NCBI RefSeq assembly: GCF_018323885.1
Contig: NZ_AP024587.1
Coordinates: 1 to 64,000 of the forward strand
Source: Citrobacter amalonaticus
GTDB taxonomy: Bacteria; Pseudomonadota; Gammaproteobacteria; Enterobacterales; Enterobacteriaceae
Length of the DNA: 64,000 nucleotides
Reading direction: 5' to 3'
The notes below the pieces were generated by a model, which saw only the letters and a program-made list of their open reading frames with translations, searched no databases and was not told where the DNA came from. Numbering within the stretch: the first letter of the stretch is position 1; every line of letters begins with the position of its first letter. Positions 59,067-64,000 of this stretch are shown one piece after another. Both the position numbers and the translations under genes were made by a program.

Positions 59067-59117
59067 GCATATGTCCAGTAAGGCAGATGTTCCGCATATG
59101 TATAGGTTCTGCATATG
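59067..59117. promoter_or_regulatory. GCATATG repeats, candidate VapBC operator
   Basis: GCATATG occurs three times, at 59067, 59094 and 59111, spaced 27 and 17 bases apart, 68 to 118 bases upstream of vapB. The third is part of the palindrome TGCATATGCA. VapBC complexes bind such repeats for autoregulation. Confidence 0.5.
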
Positions 59118-59175
59118 CAGATGCCTGGCACATGGATATGTAATAGATATGCCTGCTTCTTTCTTTTTCTGCGAG

Positions 59176-59201
59176 GATCCGAAAATTATCAGTGTCGGAA
59201 A
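59176..59201. promoter_or_regulatory. palindromic motif GATCCGA-N12-TCGGA, copy 3
   Basis: GATCCGA (59176-59182) is followed after 12 bases by TCGGAAA. Like copy 1, the last two bases are not complementary. It lies 72 bases before the next plus-strand gene. Confidence 0.5.
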
Positions 59202-59272
59202 CTTTGCGGGCAGGCGTCTTTTACGTTTAAATATCGCTACTTTTATTTGCGTCCTGATACCCGGAGATAAAC

Positions 59273-60298
59273 ATGGCCAGGCCGATAGAGACTCGTTCTG
59301 AGTTTGAGAAGAAGGTGGAAGCCGGAAAGGTGATTCTGGAGCCGCCTCGCCAGCCTGGCAGAGATGCCGCCACTGGTCGTTACGTTTCAAATAAGCGCCT
59401 GCCTGGGATGCTTCCGACGTATCTGATACGCCAGCAGATGAATATCACGTTCTATAACGATATTGATGTGGAGGCGTTTAAGCGGGAAGTGCGTGACCAG
59501 GTCAGCAGGATACTGGACGATATCAGGGAGGAGCGGTTCAGTGACGCAGGGATCAGCTATCAGCAGTTTATCGACCAGTATGATGACTGTTTCGCCATGC
59601 CTACCCCGGAGGGGTTTGAGGTGGTTAGACGGCGCGGCATCGATCTCTATGCCATTCTTGAACGCCAGGGAACCCGTCTGACGGAGGAACTACATTTACA
59701 AAACAACCCCGACGCAGAATCCCTGCGGCGTTTTAGTGGTATCACCGATGCCCATATCAATCTGTTTTTTTATATGCTCGAACTGAATCTGGCGCTCTGT
59801 AACAAGATAGACATCGTTCAGGGGCAGTTACTTGCAAAACTGGCCCAGCTTGAAAATCGCCTGACTGCGTTGTTGAAAATGTACATCTATGGCGACAGGA
59901 AGGGAGATATTTGGGAAGACTCCTTGCCGGCGAGCCAGACCCTGTATGGCTGGATCTTACTGGAGCAGAACAACCTGCAGGTGGCTATGGATATTTACGA
60001 CACCGATCTGGTTATGCGGAACCGCAAAGGGTTTGCGGCGCTGCATGACGAGGTATTTGGTGTCTACAAGAATGTCGGGGACCACGCATCGGTTTCGTCA
60101 GTTAAGCGTGACTATTTAAGCCATCGCGGGCTGACGGATCTCCGTGTGGAGATAGCCCGGAAACTGGGTTATTACCTGCAACAAATACAGCAAATCCGCC
60201 AGTACATTGATGAACTGACCCACGGCAGTGACGCCGATGTTCCGGCCGAAGCGACTGTCGACATCCGCTCGCTCCTGAACCCCCAACCACCGGAATAA
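59273..60298 (+). CDS. hypothetical protein, 341 aa, beside the second RelB-like gene
   Basis: I do not recognise this soluble protein. The start ATG 59273 has GGAGA upstream. The middle and C-terminus are rich in helices with Gln/Glu/Leu heptads (LRVEIARKLGYYLQQIQQIRQ), suggesting a coiled coil. It is convergent with the RelB-like gene at 60346-61284 and shares a bidirectional terminator with it. Confidence 0.65.
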   Translation: MARPIETRSEFEKKVEAGKVILEPPRQPGRDAATGRYVSNKRLPGMLPTYLIRQQMNITFYNDIDVEAFKREVRDQVSRILDDIREERFSDAGISYQQFIDQYDDCFAMPTPEGFEVVRRRGIDLYAILERQGTRLTEELHLQNNPDAESLRRFSGITDAHINLFFYMLELNLALCNKIDIVQGQLLAKLAQLENRLTALLKMYIYGDRKGDIWEDSLPASQTLYGWILLEQNNLQVAMDIYDTDLVMRNRKGFAALHDEVFGVYKNVGDHASVSSVKRDYLSHRGLTDLRVEIARKLGYYLQQIQQIRQYIDELTHGSDADVPAEATVDIRSLLNPQPPE

Positions 60299-60317
60299 GC
60301 CTGGTGGCGGGGTGAAA

Positions 60318-60336
60318 CCCGGTCCACTGGACCGGG
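60318..60336. terminator. bidirectional hairpin between convergent genes
   Basis: CCCGGTCC and GGACCGGG form a perfect 8-bp stem with a 3-nt loop in the 47-base gap between the two convergent genes. No T-run is present on either side. Confidence 0.55.
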
Positions 60337-60345
60337 CGAACCGGC

Positions 60346-61284
60346 TCAGGCCGGCAGATACCTGGCCAGTTCGCTGTCAATATAGTCCCCGAGCCTCCCC
60401 GCCACCTCGTCAATATTAATCGTGTTGTCCTCCTCAGCTGTGCCGTTCGAGTACAGGTGGAAGAACGTGTAGCCTTCCACAAACCGGAAACCGATCTCCA
60501 ACTGCTCATTCACCGTCACCGGCATGCTGTAAGGGCTGGCCACGTTAAAGATCCGCTCAGGTATTTTCGGAAAGGCGAAGGTGAGCCAGCTTTCAATTTT
60601 CGGTACTGTCTGCCCTTTACGGGCCGGATTGAGCGTCACCCGGACCTGCCAGGCTCCATACTGGTAATCCTCCGGACGGGAAACCTCGACGGTACAGTAC
60701 GTGCCCTTGTGTAATGTCGAGGTGATCACCGCCCCGGCCTGATGGAGGCCCATCTCAATCATCCGTTTCTCCGCTCTTTCCAGCGCTTCGGCAAAGACTC
60801 TTTCTTTTTTCAGGAACAGACTCCGCCCATAGCTGTTCGGCGCATCTTCTAGGATGCTGTGGCAGAGCACCAGTGCCAGGTAGGCTTCGCTGAGCGAATA
60901 CTGCACGTAGTGCTGCAGCTGTTCTCCCGCGCGCCCGGCCGCGTCATACAGGCGCATGTCTTCTTTGATCATGCTGATATCGATGGCCAGCTCCTGGGCG
61001 TATTTCTGGCGCACTTCCGCTGTCAGCATATCCGCGGTCAGCAGTCGGCTGATCTCCGCGAGCCGGGGCCGGGCAGACAGCAGACCGGCCAGCGTGTTCT
61101 GCTGTGACTCCTCCGGCCGCCAGACGCGGGTTTCGATGGTAAACGGCAGGCTGTCGTTCTGGTCGATATACTGATAGCACGCGGTAATGGCCTGGGTGGC
61201 TGAATACCCCAGCTGTTGTAATTTTAGATCGACGCGTTCTTTCAGCGCCGCATCCAGGCGGACGTTAATCATGGCTAATGGCAT
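60346..61284 (-). CDS. large protein with RelB/DinJ-like N-terminal domain, copy 2
   Basis: This 312-aa protein starts MPLAMINVRLDAALKERVDL and LQQLGYSATQAITACYQYI, a RelB/DinJ-type ribbon-helix-helix domain, and continues with about 255 residues of unknown function ending in GFRFVEGYTFFHLYSNG. That ending aligns with GFRFLSGVTEFHMYSSG of the protein at 50626-51579, so they are diverged paralogues. ATG 61284 has GAGGA eight bases upstream; GTG 61299 overlaps it. No toxin-size partner gene is adjacent. Palindromes at 61313-61384 are likely its operator. Confidence 0.75.
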   Translation of the reverse strand: MPLAMINVRLDAALKERVDLKLQQLGYSATQAITACYQYIDQNDSLPFTIETRVWRPEESQQNTLAGLLSARPRLAEISRLLTADMLTAEVRQKYAQELAIDISMIKEDMRLYDAAGRAGEQLQHYVQYSLSEAYLALVLCHSILEDAPNSYGRSLFLKKERVFAEALERAEKRMIEMGLHQAGAVITSTLHKGTYCTVEVSRPEDYQYGAWQVRVTLNPARKGQTVPKIESWLTFAFPKIPERIFNVASPYSMPVTVNEQLEIGFRFVEGYTFFHLYSNGTAEEDNTINIDEVAGRLGDYIDSELARYLPA

Positions 61285-61312
61285 GGTGGCATTCCTCACA
61301 CGGATATTTCGT

Positions 61313-61384
61313 GTAAAGCATTATTGCTTTACTTGCCTGTGTAGCATATCCGCTTTACAAGTTATGTAAAGCATTTATGCTTTA
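61313..61384. promoter_or_regulatory. clustered TAAAGC palindromes, operator of the second RelB-like gene
   Basis: Three dyads lie within 72 bases upstream of the gene: GTAAAGCATTATTGCTTTAC (61313-61332), GCTTTACAAGTTATGTAAAGC-type arms (61352-61372) and GTAAAGCATTTATGCTTTA (61366-61384). This is the array expected for cooperative binding of a ribbon-helix-helix repressor. Confidence 0.7.
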
Positions 61385-61509
61385 TTTTGTTTTTGCTCTT
61401 TTTGCATTTATTTGTGTTGTTTGTGCTCTCTATGGCATTAATGCACTGAATCGCACAGTGGTGTTGATTTATTGCGATTCAGGCAGCAGTCTGTCATTTC
61501 TCTTCCGCA

Positions 61510-61535
61510 GATCCGTTTTCTGTTAGTTCCGGATC
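61510..61535. promoter_or_regulatory. palindromic motif GATCCGT-N12-CCGGATC, copy 4
   Basis: It has the same 7-12-7 layout as the copies at 14544, 51711 and 59176 with one symmetric-type change in each arm. It lies 226 bases upstream of the second RelB-like gene. From 61385 to 61893 I see no gene. Confidence 0.5.
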
Positions 61536-61893
61536 TTCTTCAGACACACCGGCGCGCAGCCGCCATGAAACACAAGATGTAGCGGTGTTTTCAGCTGTAA
61601 ATGACGCTATATGTTGTGTCCCTCCCCTTCCCCGTGACCGCCCGCTCACCACCATAAAATGGCGCTTTGCTTATTCCCTGACCGTGTTACACTTCCGGAA
61701 AATCTGGAATACGCCAGAAATCGGATCACCAGAAAACCGCCATCCGGTAATTTAGTTACGGATTTATATGTCTGCGTATTATCTGGTGGGTGATGATTGT
61801 GGCAGGGAAAGTTAATCAGGTGGCAATCAATGATGTCACTAAGTGTGATTACTCTGAGTGACTATTTATCAGCAAACCAGAAAGGAGTTTAGG

Positions 61894-62256
61894 ATGGCAC
61901 GTTCAATACCGGTGAAGATTGGTCAGAAGGAATTTAAATCCAAAAAAGCCGCTGTGGACTATTTCATGGATCAGCGTGAAGCAGTCAAAGCAGTGAGCCC
62001 GCTGAAAGAGGGAGAGTTGTTTGATGAATTGCGCGACCTTTATCTGCGTTACTGCGAAATCACAGACTATCCACTGGGCAACCGGGAGATTTACGCATTC
62101 AGCGTAAATTATGAAACTCGTCATACCGACCAGAACTACGGTACGTATTTGTGCTACTGGGTACATTTTTCACCGAAAGATACGGATGGATTGTCCTTTT
62201 CAGTCAGAGAAGCGGTTGATGCGATCGCCAAAGCTGCTGCAACTGAACAACGATAG
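61894..62256 (+). CDS. DUF3223-like protein
   Basis: This 120-aa protein opens with IPVKIGQKEFKSKKAAVDYF, which resembles the start of DUF3223 proteins (a small domain of unknown role found in plant RNA polymerase IV/V and in bacteria). ATG 61894 has AAAGGAG seven bases upstream and is preferred over the start at 61858. No signal or membrane segment is visible. Confidence 0.6.
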   Translation: MARSIPVKIGQKEFKSKKAAVDYFMDQREAVKAVSPLKEGELFDELRDLYLRYCEITDYPLGNREIYAFSVNYETRHTDQNYGTYLCYWVHFSPKDTDGLSFSVREAVDAIAKAAATEQR

Positions 62257-62318
62257 CTAAGGGCGGGATTTCTCAGTATGTACTCAGCGCTACGATCGGT
62301 CTGATCAGGGAACAGTTA

Positions 62319-62885
62319 ATGAACACGATAGTAATACGCGGCCTGCTGGTAATGCTTCTCATCGGTATGATCCAGGGCCGGCCCGGAGCAGCAACCCTCA
62401 GTGAAATGCGGGCGCTCAACGCCACTCAGAAACCAGGAATGACCATTGTCTGTCAGAGCAGGACGGTCATTCCTGTTAACGGCAAAAAAGAACCGGTGAC
62501 CATTGATGAGAAACTCAGCGGATATGTGGTCAGTAATACCGGCGACATGATGGTTCTGGATGTGACGTATGAACAGAGAGATGACGGAAAAGACGAACCA
62601 TTCCATACGGAAAAGTACCTTCTGACCACAACCCTTGAAAACGAGCGCCAGAAGATGGAGGTTGATATGCGCACTCTTAAAATCATGGTGCCAAAAGCCC
62701 GCCATCTTGAAAGCGGATTACGGGAAGTCATGGAGGCCGAACCAGTGACTTACACCGATTACGGTACATACCGCATCACAGCACTTCCGGCTTATGAGAT
62801 CCTGCCGGGCAGGGATAACCCCGGTGCGCCATCCATGCATTGCGCACCCGCCATGAACGCGTCAGTACCGGGAGACACACGATGA
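62319..62885 (+). CDS. putative exported protein
   Basis: This 188-aa protein has an N-terminal signal peptide (IRGLLVMLLIGMIQGRPGAA) and no recognised domain. A lone Cys lies at CQSRTV. Its last codons overlap the start of the recombinase gene (ATGA at 62882-62885), so the two are translationally coupled. Function is unknown. Confidence 0.6.
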   Translation: MNTIVIRGLLVMLLIGMIQGRPGAATLSEMRALNATQKPGMTIVCQSRTVIPVNGKKEPVTIDEKLSGYVVSNTGDMMVLDVTYEQRDDGKDEPFHTEKYLLTTTLENERQKMEVDMRTLKIMVPKARHLESGLREVMEAEPVTYTDYGTYRITALPAYEILPGRDNPGAPSMHCAPAMNASVPGDTR

Positions 62886-63661
62886 TGCCGTCTGTTCCCG
62901 GGCAGGGCGTCATGGTTTCTGCCACGCAGTTTCCGGTGGCCATCGACTACCCGGCGGCGCTGGCGCTGCGCCAAATGGCCCTGGTACATGATGAGCTGCC
63001 GAAGTACCTGCTGGCGCCGGAGGTGAGCGCCCTGCTCCACTACGTTCCCGATCTGCACCGCAAAATGCTGCTGGCGACACTGTGGAACACCGGCGCACGG
63101 ATCAACGAGGCGCTGGCCCTGACCCGGGGCGATTTTTCGCTGGCGTCGCCCTGGCCATTCGTCCAGCTGGCCACGCTCAAACAACGTGCGGAAAAAGCGG
63201 CCAGAACGGCAGGACGGGCCCCGGCTGGCAGTCAGGCTCACCGTCTGGTTCCACTCTCCGATCACCAGTATGTCAGCCAGCTGGAGATGATGGTGGCCAC
63301 ACTGAAAATTCCGCTGGAGCGCCGTAATAAACGCACCGGCAGAACGGAGAAGGCGCGCATCTGGGAGGTCACCGACCGAACGGTACGGACCTGGCTGAAT
63401 GAGGCCATCACCGCCGCGGCCGCTGACGGGGTGACCTTCTCCGTGCCGGTGACGCCGCACACGTTCCGTCACTCCTACGCCATGCACATGCTGTATGCCG
63501 GTATTCCGCTGAAGGTGCTGCAGAGCCTGATGGGCCACAAGTCGGTGAGCTCGACGGAAGTGTACACCAGGGTGTTTGCGCTGGACGTGGCCGCAAGGCA
63601 CCGGGTGCAGTTTGCGATGGACGGCGCTGAGGCGGTGGCCATGCTGAAAGGGAACATTTAA
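62882..63661 (+). CDS. resD: ResD-type tyrosine site-specific recombinase
   Basis: This 259-aa tyrosine recombinase has the catalytic Arg in TLWNTGARINEALAL, HxxR in VTPHTFRHSYAMHML, the second His in SLMGHKSVSSTEVYTRVF and the nucleophile Tyr in EVYTRV. It matches the ResD/D protein of F-like plasmids and the recombinases beside RepFIB replicons, which resolve plasmid multimers at a nearby site. ATG 62882 overlaps the preceding stop. Confidence 0.88.
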   Translation: MMPSVPGQGVMVSATQFPVAIDYPAALALRQMALVHDELPKYLLAPEVSALLHYVPDLHRKMLLATLWNTGARINEALALTRGDFSLASPWPFVQLATLKQRAEKAARTAGRAPAGSQAHRLVPLSDHQYVSQLEMMVATLKIPLERRNKRTGRTEKARIWEVTDRTVRTWLNEAITAAAADGVTFSVPVTPHTFRHSYAMHMLYAGIPLKVLQSLMGHKSVSSTEVYTRVFALDVAARHRVQFAMDGAEAVAMLKGNI

Positions 63662-64000
63662 GTGCATGCATTCAGGTATACCCCAATGTGACAGGCTGAC
63701 GCGCCCGCCGGGCTTGTCCAACCCTTCGCCTGCTCAGATACAAGCTCTGAACAGACTCACGGTTTGCGATGTGGGTCAACAAAAATAAATACGTTCACCA
63801 GAAATATTTTCTGGACACTTTTTCCGATAGCGCCGGAACGTCTAGGGCGAAAAGCATTTTTTGTACATTACTGGTGCATCTTTAAAGGTGCCAGGACGAG
63901 GTATTGATTTAACTGGACATAAAGTGCTGTCTGTCCAATCCGCCGGGGATTTATACTGATAGCCATGATCATCACAGAAATAAAAGGGATAGCAGATGGC
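63662..64000 (+). other. region downstream of resD, probable approach to a second replicon
   Basis: No complete gene is present. The AT-rich segment has CCAGAAATATTTTCTGG-type dyads (63798-63815) and a repeated GGACA. An ATG at 63996 with AAGGGATA upstream may start the next gene. Placement after resD suggests a RepFIB-type replication gene, but too little is visible to say. Confidence 0.35.

Noticed and set aside
59067..59117. CRISPR-like repeats (three GCATATG)
   Set aside because: Only 7 bp, irregular spacing and located before vapB; better explained as a toxin-antitoxin operator.
62792..63721. 309-codon minus-strand open frame opposite resD
   Set aside because: It mirrors the GC-rich recombinase gene; codon-pattern shadow, with no recognisable motif.

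Overview
The window is part of a large plasmid of Enterobacterales (Klebsiella/Enterobacter/Serratia-like). It opens with an IncFII-type RepA initiator followed by a probable oriR with a perfect DnaA box. It closes with a ResD-type tyrosine recombinase of the kind found beside RepFIB/RepFIA replicons, which suggests a multireplicon IncF plasmid. A TraX-family gene, hok/sok, vapBC and several orphan plasmid genes fit an F-like backbone. About half of the window is imported cargo set among broken insertion sequences and Tn3-family remnants.

Layout. 1-1900: repA and origin. 1906-8643: a Tn3-family element with 38-bp ends and a GATCA target duplication. It carries a microcin S-type bacteriocin cluster (precursor, a small membrane ORF, CPBP-type immunity protein, HlyD adaptor, C39 peptidase-ABC exporter) beside dead tnpA/tnpR pieces. 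8646-14900: backbone and accessory genes (traX, a secreted SNase-like nuclease, an HNH nuclease, orphan genes) and a 209-bp miniature Tn3-like element. 15394-21258: an imported block with an old-yellow-enzyme oxidoreductase, a DUF1349 protein, two MFS transporters, a UvrA fragment and a DeoR regulator. 21378-28032: an IS630-family element, a five-gene DMSO-reductase-type operon, and an IS3 remnant containing a group II intron 3' end. 28204-32964: a formaldehyde detoxification operon beside a second Tn3-family remnant. 33045-36230: aldehyde dehydrogenase, hok/sok and debris. 36779-40050: a low-GC orphan gene with a PIN-like domain, coiled coil and two membrane segments, then a truncated KAP-type NTPase. 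40051-49210: a beta-glucoside PTS operon with its own antiterminator and RNA antitermination site, framed by inverted IS5-family ends, IS91 fragments and an IS21 element. 49211-64000: orphan plasmid genes, including two large proteins with RelB/DinJ-like N-termini, a putative zinc peptidase, a second MFS/DeoR/DUF1349 module, vapBC and resD.

How parts fit together. Stability is served by hok/sok, vapBC and resD. Fitness cargo covers competitor killing (microcin), formaldehyde and aldehyde oxidation (frmRAB, aldehyde dehydrogenase), electrophile reduction (old yellow enzyme), anaerobic respiration (dms-like) and beta-glucoside use (bgl). Two patterns stand out beyond gene content. First, the two DeoR-MFS-DUF1349 modules are diverged in sequence yet share an operator-like palindrome, TTGCAC-N13-GTGCAA, about 47 bp before each regulator. 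Second, a palindrome GATCCGA-N12-TCGGATC recurs at four intergenic sites next to orphan plasmid genes. The strongest candidates for undescribed biology are the two giant RelB-like proteins with their neighbours, the 680-aa PIN-like membrane protein, and the paired DeoR/MFS/DUF1349 modules.
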